DNA of 17,338 bases from an uncultured Acholeplasmataceae bacterium (GCA_905203475.1 CAJKWD010000023.1:1-17338); one strand, 5' to 3'. Shown: positions 6,549 to 14,223, counted from the first letter of the stretch. Program-made: numbers and translations. The notes: generated by a model from the sequence alone, not told the origin.

Positions 6549-7250
6549 ATGGAAATAAAAAAAGAATATCCAAAACATGTGGCGATTATTTTAGATGGTA
6601 ATCGTAGATGGGCTAAAGAAAGAGGCCTTACAGGATTACAAGGTCATAAAGCTGGTTTTGATAATATTAAACGACTGAGTACTTATATTTTAAATCAAGG
6701 TACAGAAGTACTGAGTGTATTTGCTTTTTCAACAGAGAATTTTAATCGTAGTATAGAAGAAGTAAATTATTTGATGGATTTATTTGTCAATAAATTTCGT
6801 TTTGAAAAGAAATATTATCAAGATAAAAATATTAGGGTTGTTTTTTCAGGAAGAGAGGCTTCACTTCGTCCAGATGTATTACAAACGATTCGAACCTTGG
6901 AAGAGGAAACAAAGGATAATACAGGTGGTATTTTCAATGTTTGCTTAAATTATGGTGGTCAATACGAAATTGTCGATGCTGTCAAGAAAATTGTCAAAGA
7001 ACATGCTGATATAGATAATTTAACTCCAGAGTTATTTGCTCATTATTTTTATCAAGATTTACCACCTATCGATTTATTAATTCGTACGAGTGGAGAAAAA
7101 AGATTATCTAATTTCATGTTATATCAAGCAAGTTATGCGGAATTGTACTTTACAGATACTTATTTTCCAGCATTTGATGAAGAAGAATATGACCAAGCCA
7201 TTGATGAATATTTAAAGAGAAACCGTAGATTTGGAGGAGATCAGAAATGA
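6549..7250 (+). CDS. uppS: Isoprenyl (undecaprenyl) diphosphate synthase
   Basis: This cis-prenyltransferase extends farnesyl-PP with isopentenyl-PP units to make the C55 lipid carrier of cell-wall synthesis. At 233 aa it is slightly short of the usual 240-255. Motifs in order are ILDGNRRWA (14-22, catalytic Asp16), FSTENF (60-65), NYGGQYEIVDA (134-144) and RTSGEKRLSNF (179-189) with the Mg-binding Glu198 region YAELYF. The DGNRRWA form, rather than DGNGRWA, is less usual among Bacilli-type UppS. RBS GGAG is about ten bases before ATG 6549. Its TGA overlaps the cdsA start as ATGA, so expression is coupled. Exact product chain length cannot be read from the sequence. Confidence 0.95.
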   Translation: MEIKKEYPKHVAIILDGNRRWAKERGLTGLQGHKAGFDNIKRLSTYILNQGTEVLSVFAFSTENFNRSIEEVNYLMDLFVNKFRFEKKYYQDKNIRVVFSGREASLRPDVLQTIRTLEEETKDNTGGIFNVCLNYGGQYEIVDAVKKIVKEHADIDNLTPELFAHYFYQDLPPIDLLIRTSGEKRLSNFMLYQASYAELYFTDTYFPAFDEEEYDQAIDEYLKRNRRFGGDQK

Positions 7251-8047
7251 AAGTAAGATTAATGAGTGCGATTGTTGCACTTGCTATATTTATTCCAATT
7301 TTATTAAGTGGGGGATGGATTTTTGATATTGCTGTTTGTATTTTAGCTATTTTAGCACTCAAAGAGTTTATGGATATTAAAGAGACAAAGAAAAAGATTC
7401 CAGAGTTTATGAAATTCATATCATATCTTTTAATTGTATTGTTTGTATTATTTAATTTAAGTAATAATGAGAATGTGTTTGCAATTGATTATAAAGTTGT
7501 AAGTGCTTTGATATTAGGGTGCTTATTACCAGTTATTGTATACCATGATCGTAAGTTTTACAGTATAAATGATGCATTTTATCTAATTGGAGGGATTTTC
7601 TTCTTAGGAACATCATTTAGTTTATTTACATTACTTCGTAATGCTGGACTTACATTTGTTGTTTATTTATTACTCATTACAATTATTACAGATACATATG
7701 CTTATATTACAGGAATGTTAATTGGAAGACATAAATTACTACCAGAAGTAAGTCCAAAGAAGACTTGGGAAGGTAGTATTGGTGGAACAGTTATGGGAAC
7801 AATCGTAGGTGTTTGCTACTATGTGACAGTTATTAATCCTAGTGTATCAATGGTAGGAATTATTTTAACAACTGTTTTCTTATCTATCTTAGGACAGTTT
7901 GGAGATTTAGTATTCTCAAGTATTAAGAGATATTTTGGTAAAAAAGATTTCTCACAGATTATGCCTGGACATGGAGGTATATTAGATCGTTTAGATAGTA
8001 TTATATTTGTTGTCTTAGGTTTTATGTTTTTCATGAATTTATTATAA
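7247..8047 (+). CDS. cdsA: Phosphatidate cytidylyltransferase (CDP-diglyceride synthase)
   Basis: CdsA converts phosphatidic acid and CTP to CDP-diacylglycerol, the precursor of membrane phospholipids. The 266-aa protein is full length and highly hydrophobic, with about seven or eight membrane segments. Conserved parts are TDTYAYITG (148-156), SPKKTWEGSIGG (169-180) and the family signature from SIKR (225) through KKDFSQIMPGHGGILDRLD (232-250), with the Asp/His/Lys pattern intact. GGAGGAGATC is the RBS, inside the end of uppS, and ATG 7247 overlaps the uppS stop by four bases. Fifteen bases separate it from rseP. In many Bacilli dxr lies between cdsA and rseP; there is no dxr here. Confidence 0.96.
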   Translation: MKVRLMSAIVALAIFIPILLSGGWIFDIAVCILAILALKEFMDIKETKKKIPEFMKFISYLLIVLFVLFNLSNNENVFAIDYKVVSALILGCLLPVIVYHDRKFYSINDAFYLIGGIFFLGTSFSLFTLLRNAGLTFVVYLLLITIITDTYAYITGMLIGRHKLLPEVSPKKTWEGSIGGTVMGTIVGVCYYVTVINPSVSMVGIILTTVFLSILGQFGDLVFSSIKRYFGKKDFSQIMPGHGGILDRLDSIIFVVLGFMFFMNLL

Positions 8048-8062
8048 GGAGGAAGAAACGTT

Positions 8063-9100
8063 ATGACATTGATTTATTTCATCTTGATTCTTGGAATTGT
8101 TGTATTAATTCATGAATTTGGACACTTTATTTTTGCGAAAAAAGCAGGGATTTATGTATATGAATTTTCGATTGGTATGGGGCCTCAATTATTAAAGTTT
8201 CATCGTAAAAATGATGAAACAGAATATTCTATTCGCCTTCTTCCAATTGGTGGATATGTTCAAATGGCAGGAGAAGAGATTGAGGAAGATGATGATATTC
8301 CAAAAGAAAAACAAATGATTCATAAAAAATGGTATCAACGTTTTTTAACTGTCATTGCCGGAATTATGTTTAACTTTTTACTTGCTGTTGTTATTTTCTT
8401 TATTGTTGGACTTGTAAATGGTGTTCCAACAGAGACAACAACTGTTGCTGAAGTTACTAAAAATAGTGCTGCATATAAAGCAGGTTTACAAAAAGGAGAT
8501 ATTATTTTAAAAATTAATGATAAAAAAATTGTATCTAGTGATCACTTGATGTTATTAGTACAAGTGAATGGTAAAGATAAAATGAATGTTACCATAGAAC
8601 GTGATGGAAAAGAACAAGCAATTCAAATTACACCAAAGAAAGTGAAAACAGATGGGCAAGTAACTTATCAATATGGCTTTAGTTTAAAAAATCATTTAGT
8701 ACACAATGTTTGGATGGCAGTTCAATATGGATTTACTAAAATGTTTAGTTTAATTCATCAAATGATTTTAATTATTTGGTATTTATTAATTGGTAAATTA
8801 AGTTTATCGTCACTAGCTGGTCCGGTTGGAATTTATAGTGTTGTAGATCAAACGGCGAAAGCTGGTTTCTTAAATCTTGTTTATTTAGTAGGATTTTTAA
8901 GTTTAAATGTTGGATTTATTAATTTACTACCAATTCCAGCATTTGATGGAGGAAGATTATTATTCTTAATTATAGAGAAGATAAAAGGAAGTCCTGTGAA
9001 ACCGAGAATTGAAAATACTGTCCATGCGATTGGCTTTGTATTCTTAATGATTTTAATGGTAGTAATTACATTCAATGATATATTAAGACTTTTACATTAG
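8063..9100 (+). CDS. rseP: Site-2 zinc metalloprotease, RseP/RasP family
   Basis: This intramembrane protease cleaves membrane-spanning substrates such as anti-sigma factors and leftover signal peptides. The 345-aa protein has the zinc motif HEFGH (17-21; His17, Glu18, His21) in the first membrane segment and the third ligand in NLLPIPAFDGGR (287-298, Asp295), where LDG is usual. A single PDZ domain spans about 125-205 (AYKAGLQKGDIIL at its core). Membrane segments are near 2-20, 95-118, 233-255 and 320-342. RBS AAGGAGG precedes ATG 8063. It is the last gene of the uppS operon, and its TAG lies in the loop of the terminator. No sigma or anti-sigma gene lies in the window, so the substrate is unknown. 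Confidence 0.95.
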   Translation: MTLIYFILILGIVVLIHEFGHFIFAKKAGIYVYEFSIGMGPQLLKFHRKNDETEYSIRLLPIGGYVQMAGEEIEEDDDIPKEKQMIHKKWYQRFLTVIAGIMFNFLLAVVIFFIVGLVNGVPTETTTVAEVTKNSAAYKAGLQKGDIILKINDKKIVSSDHLMLLVQVNGKDKMNVTIERDGKEQAIQITPKKVKTDGQVTYQYGFSLKNHLVHNVWMAVQYGFTKMFSLIHQMILIIWYLLIGKLSLSSLAGPVGIYSVVDQTAKAGFLNLVYLVGFLSLNVGFINLLPIPAFDGGRLLFLIIEKIKGSPVKPRIENTVHAIGFVFLMILMVVITFNDILRLLH

Positions 9101-9115
9101 TAAAGTCTTTTTTTC
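9085..9115 (+). terminator. Terminator of the uppS-cdsA-rseP operon
   Basis: AAGACTTT (9085-9092) pairs with AAAGTCTT (9102-9109), with the rseP stop codon in the loop, then a T run. Confidence 0.88.
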
Positions 9116-9138
9116 TTTTCAAATGTTTCATAATTTAG

Positions 9139-9144
9139 TATAAT
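9139..9144 (+). promoter_or_regulatory. -10 element of the ABC exporter operon
   Basis: TATAAT (9139-9144) with a poor -35 (TTTTCA, 9116-9121) at 17-base spacing. The predicted start near 9151 is almost on the ATG at 9153, which supports choosing ATG 9171 as the translation start. Confidence 0.55.
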
Positions 9145-9170
9145 GTATCTATATGAATAGGAGTGAGGAC

Positions 9171-10073
9171 ATGCTTAAAGTAGATGGTATTACAAAATAC
9201 TATGGAGATTTTCTAGCAGTTGATCATCTATCATTTGAAGTAAAACCAGGTGAAATATTTGGTTTATTAGGTGTCAATGGGGCTGGAAAAACGACAACAT
9301 TTCGTATGATTATGGGACTTTTAGAACCCAGTGAAGGTAAAATTACATTGGATGGAAAACCAATTGACTATTCTGTTACTGATCAAATTGGATTTTTAAC
9401 AGAAGAGAGAAGTCTACTTACAAAATTAACAGTAAGAGAACAATGTATCTATTATGGAACATTAAAGGGAATGAACCAAGAAAAAATTATAAGTCGTTTA
9501 ACAGAACTGTTAAAACGTTTTGAAATTCCTGAATATATTGATAAACCAATTAAACAATTATCAAAGGGAAACCAACAAAAGGTTCAATTTATTACTGCAA
9601 TTATTAATGAACCTAGGTTATTAATTTTAGATGAACCATTTAGTGGTTTAGATCCATTTAATGTTGAATTATTTAAAAATGAAATTAAACGTATGAGTGA
9701 ATCAGGAAGTATGATTATTTTCTCATCACATCGTATGGAACATGTGGAACTATTTTGTAAAAAATTAGTCATTATGTTACATGGTAAACCTGTCATAGAG
9801 GGATATTTACACGATATTAAAGAACAATATCGCAAGAAGAATATTTTTATTCGTGCAGAGATAGAACCAGAAAAATTAAAAGATGTAGATGGTGTTATTT
9901 CTGTAGATATTAGACCAGATGAATATGAAGTAAAGATTCGTGATAATGAAGTAATTGATAAGGTATTTCAAGTGGTTGCAAAACATGCCAAACATGTTAC
10001 GAAGTTTGTAGTAGAAGAACCATCATTGAATGAAATATTCGTAGCGAAAGTAGGTGAAGAATATGACAAATAA
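9171..10073 (+). CDS. ABC exporter ATPase, NatA/YhaQ-like
   Basis: This 300-aa nucleotide-binding subunit powers the permease encoded next. ATG 9171 is chosen because AGGAGTGAGG lies directly before it; the ATG at 9153 has no RBS. Walker A is GVNGAGKTT (34-42), the signature is LSKGNQQK (130-137) instead of LSGGQ, Walker B is LLILDEP (150-156, Glu155) and the switch His is in SSHR (185-188, His187). The LSKGNQQK form and a C-terminal extension of about 80 residues after the NBD match the NatA/YhaQ branch of Firmicutes exporters. The permease ATG lies inside its last codons. NatAB exports sodium in B. subtilis, but relatives handle other substrates, so substrate is not assigned. Confidence 0.88.
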   Translation: MLKVDGITKYYGDFLAVDHLSFEVKPGEIFGLLGVNGAGKTTTFRMIMGLLEPSEGKITLDGKPIDYSVTDQIGFLTEERSLLTKLTVREQCIYYGTLKGMNQEKIISRLTELLKRFEIPEYIDKPIKQLSKGNQQKVQFITAIINEPRLLILDEPFSGLDPFNVELFKNEIKRMSESGSMIIFSSHRMEHVELFCKKLVIMLHGKPVIEGYLHDIKEQYRKKNIFIRAEIEPEKLKDVDGVISVDIRPDEYEVKIRDNEVIDKVFQVVAKHAKHVTKFVVEEPSLNEIFVAKVGEEYDK

Positions 10074-11445
10074 TGAAAAGAAACCGAATAAGTTCTGGTT
10101 CTTAGTTGGTATGAGTCTAAAACGTAAAGTAAAAACAAAATGGTTTTTATGGGCTAATATTTTATTATTTGTAGCCATTGCCTGTGCTTTTAATATCGAT
10201 CATATTATAGAAGCTTTTGGTGGTGATTTTAACCAAAAAGAGACTATTTATGTCATTGATAAAACAGGAATGGGAACTTATGATATTTTTAAACAACAAT
10301 TAGAAGTGACAAACACAACCTTACAAACAGAAGATCAACAAACAGCATTACAAAAAGAACAACCAAAAAAACAAGAAGAATCTGATTATATTGTCAAAAA
10401 ATTTACAAAAAGTGAAGCAGAAGCTAAAAAATTAGCAAAAAAAGATAAACATAATTATGTAATTATTTTTGAAAGTGATCCTGAACAAATTGTCAAAACA
10501 ACCTTGATTTCTAAAGATTATTTAGGTACTACTGATTCGCAAGTTATGAATCAAGCTGTAAATAGTACAAAAATGGCTGTAGCAATTGCTAATTCTAATA
10601 TTCCAGTATCTACTTTAGAAAAAATATATAGTCAAGCTGAAATTGAAAGAGTGATATTAACAAAGGATAAAACCCCACAAGCAGAGGGGACATCTATTAT
10701 TATGTCTACTGTCTTTCCAGTTGTGATTTTACCATTTTTCATGTTAACTTTATTTTTAGTACAGATGATTGGTGCTGAAGTAAATGATGAGAAAACAACG
10801 AGGGGAATGGAAATTATTATTTCTAATGTTTCACCAAAACAGCATTTCTTTTCTAAAATGATTGCTGGTAATGCTTTCATATTAATCCAAGGAGTATTGC
10901 TTGTTATGTATGCGATTGTAGGTGTCGTATTGCGTTTATTACTTGGTGGAGGAAATCCTCTTGGTGGTATGGGAAGTAGTTTTACTGGTATTATTGATGC
11001 TTTAAAAGTATCTGGTGTCTTAGATAAATTAGTTTATATTGTACCACTTACTTTAATCTTAATGATTGTTACATTTATCGCATATTCATTATTAGCTGGT
11101 ATTTTAGCAAGTATGACAACGAATATAGAAGATTTCCAACAATTACAGACACCAATTATGATCATCTCTTTAGTTGGATATTATCTAGCAATATTGGCCA
11201 ATGTCTTTGGAGGTTCTATCTTTATTAAAATACTAGGCTTTATTCCATTTATTTCAGCTATTTTAGCTCCATCTTTATTAGTGATTGGTCAATTTGGTAT
11301 ATTAGAAGTTGTTGTCGCAATTCTCCTCGTTATTGTTACAAATTTCTTATTAATTCGATATGGACTTCGTATTTATAAAGTTGGAATTTTAAATTATTCG
11401 TCTGAAGGATTGTGGAAAAAGATGCTAAAGGCGTTAAAAGGGTAA
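10063..11445 (+). CDS. ABC-2 type permease, NatB/YhaP-like
   Basis: This 460-aa membrane subunit pairs with the preceding ATPase. ATG 10063 has AGGTGAAG a few bases upstream and overlaps the ATPase gene by 11 bases; an in-frame GTG at 10054 is possible but lies inside that RBS. One membrane segment (about 27-45) precedes a long extracytoplasmic domain of roughly 165 residues, Lys/Gln/Glu-rich at first. A cluster of five or six membrane segments follows. Between them the ABC-2 coupling region reads GAEVNDEKTTRGMEII followed by SPKQHFFSKM, the typical contact with the ATPase. Topology of one TM, large loop, then a TM bundle fits NatB/YhaP. Substrate is unknown; sodium, peptide or drug export are all possible. 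Confidence 0.88.
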   Translation: MTNNEKKPNKFWFLVGMSLKRKVKTKWFLWANILLFVAIACAFNIDHIIEAFGGDFNQKETIYVIDKTGMGTYDIFKQQLEVTNTTLQTEDQQTALQKEQPKKQEESDYIVKKFTKSEAEAKKLAKKDKHNYVIIFESDPEQIVKTTLISKDYLGTTDSQVMNQAVNSTKMAVAIANSNIPVSTLEKIYSQAEIERVILTKDKTPQAEGTSIIMSTVFPVVILPFFMLTLFLVQMIGAEVNDEKTTRGMEIIISNVSPKQHFFSKMIAGNAFILIQGVLLVMYAIVGVVLRLLLGGGNPLGGMGSSFTGIIDALKVSGVLDKLVYIVPLTLILMIVTFIAYSLLAGILASMTTNIEDFQQLQTPIMIISLVGYYLAILANVFGGSIFIKILGFIPFISAILAPSLLVIGQFGILEVVVAILLVIVTNFLLIRYGLRIYKVGILNYSSEGLWKKMLKALKG

Positions 11446-11466
11446 ATTTGCATTTCCCTTTTTTTT
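11436..11466 (+). terminator. Terminator of the ABC exporter operon
   Basis: AAAAGGG (11436-11442) plus AAAT (11444-11447) pair with ATTT (11452-11455) plus CCCTTTT (11456-11462), one T bulged; a T run follows. The stem includes the permease stop codon. Confidence 0.88.
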
Positions 11467-11506
11467 GTGGTAAGATATACCTCACTAACGAGAAAAGGGG
11501 GATATT

Positions 11507-12148
11507 ATGATTGATAAAATTAATATTCAAGGCAATAAAATGTATACAATTTCTAAAGATGCAAAAGTAGACTCTATGTCATTAACAGAGAATAATGTAA
11601 ACTATATAAAATCACAAAATAAAATAGAACATTATCAAAATTTTATAAATAAGAATGAAATGCTACAACATGAATGTGCAAATGATGAAACATTACTTGG
11701 AAAGAAAAAGTGGATTGGACGTTTGATTGCAATCCTATCAACATTACTTTTCTTTATACTAGTCATTGGTTTTGCACCATTAACACCACTTGTTTCTAAT
11801 GCTGCTCTATTGAGTTGGCTTACTTTATTTGCTGGAGGAATTACTGCAGGAAACCATTATCAAAAATTACAAAAAAAATGTCTTGATGAATATTCTATTT
11901 TAGATCAAGTGAATATGGAATTACAAAAGCGTTTAGCAAAAGAAAAAAGAAATCTAAACTTGTATTCATTAGACTTTAGAAATGAGAAAAAAGAATTCCA
12001 AAGCAAGGAAGAACAACATCATTATGAAGATAGTGTAAACTATCAATTAAAAGAACAATATCAGCAATTACGTCATGAATTAATCGACCTTTGTCAAGAA
12101 ATGGAACAAGAATATTATCAAGAAGAAGCTAAAGTATATCATTTATAA
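11507..12148 (+). CDS. Unrecognised two-TM protein with coiled-coil C-terminus
   Basis: I do not recognise this 213-aa protein. Residues 1-66 are hydrophilic, Asn/Lys/Glu-rich and probably helical. Two membrane segments (about 70-90 and 95-116) form a hairpin with a short Pro-containing turn (FAPLTPLV), so both ends should face the same side, most likely the cytoplasm given KKK before the first segment. Residues 118-213 are long, charged helix with heptad-like spacing and many Gln/Glu/Lys, probably coiled coil. AAAGGGGG gives a good RBS five bases before ATG 11507. It lies between two terminators, so it is a single-gene unit; I see no convincing promoter. No catalytic motif is visible. Confidence 0.75.
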   Translation: MIDKINIQGNKMYTISKDAKVDSMSLTENNVNYIKSQNKIEHYQNFINKNEMLQHECANDETLLGKKKWIGRLIAILSTLLFFILVIGFAPLTPLVSNAALLSWLTLFAGGITAGNHYQKLQKKCLDEYSILDQVNMELQKRLAKEKRNLNLYSLDFRNEKKEFQSKEEQHHYEDSVNYQLKEQYQQLRHELIDLCQEMEQEYYQEEAKVYHL

Positions 12149-12186
12149 AAAGGGGAGTTATCTAAAAAATACTTTGGTTATATGAA

Positions 12187-12217
12187 AAAAACTACTTTCA
12201 TTTTGAAAGTAGTTTTT
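12187..12217. terminator. Bidirectional terminator between the orphan gene and tRNA-Leu
   Basis: AAAAACTACTTTCA (12187-12200) and TGAAAGTAGTTTTT (12204-12217) form a perfect 14-bp stem with a TTT loop. A-rich sequence on the left and T-rich on the right let it stop both the + strand orphan gene and the minus-strand tRNA-Leu transcript that converge on it. Confidence 0.9.
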
Positions 12218-12257
12218 ATTTATTATTAAAAACAAATCAGAATTTAAATCATTATTT

Positions 12258-12343
12258 TGGTGCAGAAGATGGGACTTGAACCCACACGGATAAAATCCAC
12301 AAGCCCCTCAAGCCTGCGTGTCTACCAATTCCACCACTCCTGC
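12258..12343 (-). tRNA. tRNA-Leu (anticodon GAG)
   Basis: The reverse strand folds as an 86-nt class II tRNA including encoded CCA (12258-12260). Acceptor GCAGGAG pairs with CTTCTGC (one G-T), discriminator A. Anticodon stem CAGGC/GCTTG encloses TTGAGGG, giving anticodon GAG, which reads CUC/CUU. A long variable arm (GTGGATTTTATCC region) and T-arm GTGGGTTCAAGTCCCAT confirm a Leu type. It has its own divergent promoter and ends at the shared bidirectional hairpin. Confidence 0.95.
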
Positions 12344-12351
12344 ATATTTCT

Positions 12352-12360
12352 ATTATAACA
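12352..12360 (-). promoter_or_regulatory. Extended -10 promoter of tRNA-Leu
   Basis: On the minus strand the sequence reads TGTTATAAT, a perfect extended -10, whose predicted start falls within a few bases of the tRNA 5' end. A weak -35 (TTCAAA-like) lies 16 bases upstream. Confidence 0.7.
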
Positions 12361-12406
12361 TATTGTTTATATTTTTGAATATTTTCTTTCCTGAATTATC
12401 AAATCG

Positions 12407-12415
12407 TGATATAAT
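12407..12415 (+). promoter_or_regulatory. Extended -10 promoter of tRNA-Gln (and probably gltX)
   Basis: TGATATAAT (12407-12415) is a perfect extended -10, about 12 bases before the tRNA-Gln 5' end; the -35 region (TTTCCT) is poor. The 15-base block TCGTGATATAATGTA (12404-12418) recurs exactly before alr (15586-15600). Confidence 0.7.
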
Positions 12416-12426
12416 GTAATTGTGAT

Positions 12427-12502
12427 TGCCCCATAGCCAAGCGGTAAGGCATCGGACTCTGACTCCGACATTTCGTTAGTTCGAATCTAACTGGGGCAGC
12501 CA
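12427..12502 (+). tRNA. tRNA-Gln (anticodon CUG)
   Basis: A 76-nt cloverleaf with encoded CCA (12500-12502). Acceptor TGCCCCA pairs perfectly with TGGGGCA, discriminator G as in Gln tRNAs. Anticodon stem TCGGA/TCCGA encloses CTCTGAC, giving CUG, which reads CAG only. T-arm is GTTAG-TTCGAAT-CTAAC. The gene is followed by a terminator hairpin and then, 49 bases later, by glutamyl-tRNA synthetase. A UUG-anticodon tRNA-Gln must exist elsewhere for CAA codons. Confidence 0.95.
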
Positions 12503-12513
12503 ATAAGAGATTC

Positions 12514-12536
12514 GCAACATTTATGTTGCTTTTTTT
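12514..12536 (+). terminator. Hairpin between tRNA-Gln and gltX (terminator or attenuator)
   Basis: GCAACAT (12514-12520) pairs with ATGTTGC (12523-12529), with at least six pairs once a four-base loop is allowed, followed by seven T. The RBS of gltX begins just after the T run, so there is no space for a promoter after it. Confidence 0.8.
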
Positions 12537-12551
12537 ATAAAGGAGAACGTT

Positions 12552-14192
12552 ATGGATAATCAAAAATTAGCAACCTTATTATTTCCTCATTTAAAGCATA
12601 CAAGATCTTATTATGAAGAAATGTATCCCAAAAGAGAATTAGATGAAACAGCTATGGTAACTCGTTTTGCACCGAGTCCTACAGGATTTATTCATATGGG
12701 AAGTTTATACGCAAGTTTTGTTTCTTCCGTATTTGCACATCAAAGTAAGGGAATATTCTATCTTCGAATTGAAGATACTGATCAGAAAAGAGAAGTGGAA
12801 AATGGGATTGAAAGGATTATTTCCGATCTAAAAAAAGAAGATATTATATTTGATGAAGGACCAACCATTGGCGGAAAGTATGGACCGTATATTCAATCAA
12901 AAAGAAAAGAAATATATGAGGCTTTTGTTTATGATTTGATATTAAAAGGATATGCATATCCTGCTTTTGAATCAAAGGAAGAGTTAGAACAATTACGTAA
13001 GTTACAAGAAAAAGAAAAACAGAGAATTGGTTATTATGGAAAATACGCAAAAGGAAGAAATTTATCATATGATGATATTAAAAAACATTTAGAAAATAAA
13101 GATAGCTATGTGATTCGTTTAAAAGCGAATGGTAATTTTGAAGATAAGTTTGAATTTAAAGATTGTATTAAAGGTAAAATTTTATTACCATCTAATGATA
13201 TGGATATTGTTTTATTAAAGCAGGATGGACTTCCAACTTATCATTTTGCCCATGTAGTAGATGATTATTTGATGGGAACAACTCATGTTGTAAGAGGGGA
13301 TGAGTGGTTATCTAGTGTTCCTGTTCATTTACAATTATTTCGTTTATTAGGAATGAAACCACCTAAATATGCTCATATCGCGCCTCTTACGAAAAAGGTA
13401 GAAGAACATGTTCGTAAACTCTCTAAGAGATATGATAAAGAATGTTCAATGACATTTTATCAAGAAGAAGGAATTCCTACAAATGCTATTAAAATCTATT
13501 TAGCAACCCTATTAAATACTTCTTTTGAAGATTATTATTTAAGTAATAAAAATGCCAATATATCAGATTTTAAATTTACTTGGAAGAAAATGAGTGTAGG
13601 AGGAAGTTTATTCGATTTAACAAAATTATTGTTTTTATCCAAAACTTATTTTAGTCGCTTAACCGCAGAAGAATTGTATCGAGAAATACTTCCATTTTAT
13701 CAAAATAAGGATTCATTATTTTACCAAGCCTTAATCTCTGATCCTGATTATACAATTCGTATTTTAAATGTCGAAAGAACCGGAAAAAAGCCGCGTAAAG
13801 ATTTTGCCACTTATCAGGATATTAAAAAATATACTTGGTATATGTATGATACTTATTATTATAACGATACAGATATGCCAAGAGCACCATTGAAAGAAGA
13901 ATATGATATTGATCTTGTAACTCGTTATTTTAAAGAAATATATGATGAACAGGATACAAAAGATGTATGGTATGAGAAATTAAAAGAATATATTGAAAAA
14001 CATTGCTATGCGAGAACAGTAAAAGAATATTTGCAGAATCCAGGAAAGTATAAAGGACATGTTGGTGATTTTTGTGAAATGATACGCGTTTTTCTATTCT
14101 GCAGTTTAGAAACTCCGGATATTTATGAATTATTACAAATTTTAACGAAAACAAAGATTTTAACTCGATTGGACAATTATAAAAAAATATGA
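12552..14192 (+). CDS. gltX: Glutamyl-tRNA synthetase (class I, N-terminally extended type)
   Basis: This enzyme joins glutamate to tRNA-Glu and, in bacteria that lack GlnRS, also to tRNA-Gln for later amidation by GatCAB. The 546-aa protein has about 35 residues before the catalytic core, which starts TRFAPSPTG. The HIGH motif is HMGS (48-51), IEDTDQKRE follows (73-81), and the KMSKS motif is KLSKR (289-293). The zinc-type cysteines of E. coli GluRS are absent after YAYPAF. The C-terminal half (about 330-546) is the anticodon-binding region and is divergent. AGGAG is six bases before ATG 12552. The gene lies 49 bases behind tRNA-Gln(CUG) and 31 bases before a small orphan gene with no terminator between. 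I place it in the extended GluRS branch seen in Clostridia-type bacteria. Whether it charges Glu-, Gln-, or both tRNAs cannot be read here. Confidence 0.9.
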   Translation: MDNQKLATLLFPHLKHTRSYYEEMYPKRELDETAMVTRFAPSPTGFIHMGSLYASFVSSVFAHQSKGIFYLRIEDTDQKREVENGIERIISDLKKEDIIFDEGPTIGGKYGPYIQSKRKEIYEAFVYDLILKGYAYPAFESKEELEQLRKLQEKEKQRIGYYGKYAKGRNLSYDDIKKHLENKDSYVIRLKANGNFEDKFEFKDCIKGKILLPSNDMDIVLLKQDGLPTYHFAHVVDDYLMGTTHVVRGDEWLSSVPVHLQLFRLLGMKPPKYAHIAPLTKKVEEHVRKLSKRYDKECSMTFYQEEGIPTNAIKIYLATLLNTSFEDYYLSNKNANISDFKFTWKKMSVGGSLFDLTKLLFLSKTYFSRLTAEELYREILPFYQNKDSLFYQALISDPDYTIRILNVERTGKKPRKDFATYQDIKKYTWYMYDTYYYNDTDMPRAPLKEEYDIDLVTRYFKEIYDEQDTKDVWYEKLKEYIEKHCYARTVKEYLQNPGKYKGHVGDFCEMIRVFLFCSLETPDIYELLQILTKTKILTRLDNYKKI

Positions 14193-14223
14193 TAGTATAT
14201 CAGTACTTTGAGGAAGTGATAGT

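Noticed and set aside
9153..9170. Earlier ATG start of the ABC ATPase
   Set aside because: It is at or next to the predicted transcription start and has no RBS, whereas AGGAGTGAGG stands directly before ATG 9171.
12300..12551. T-box riboswitch in front of gltX
   Set aside because: The space is filled by two tRNA genes and a short hairpin; there is no Stem I, no T-box sequence and no room for them.
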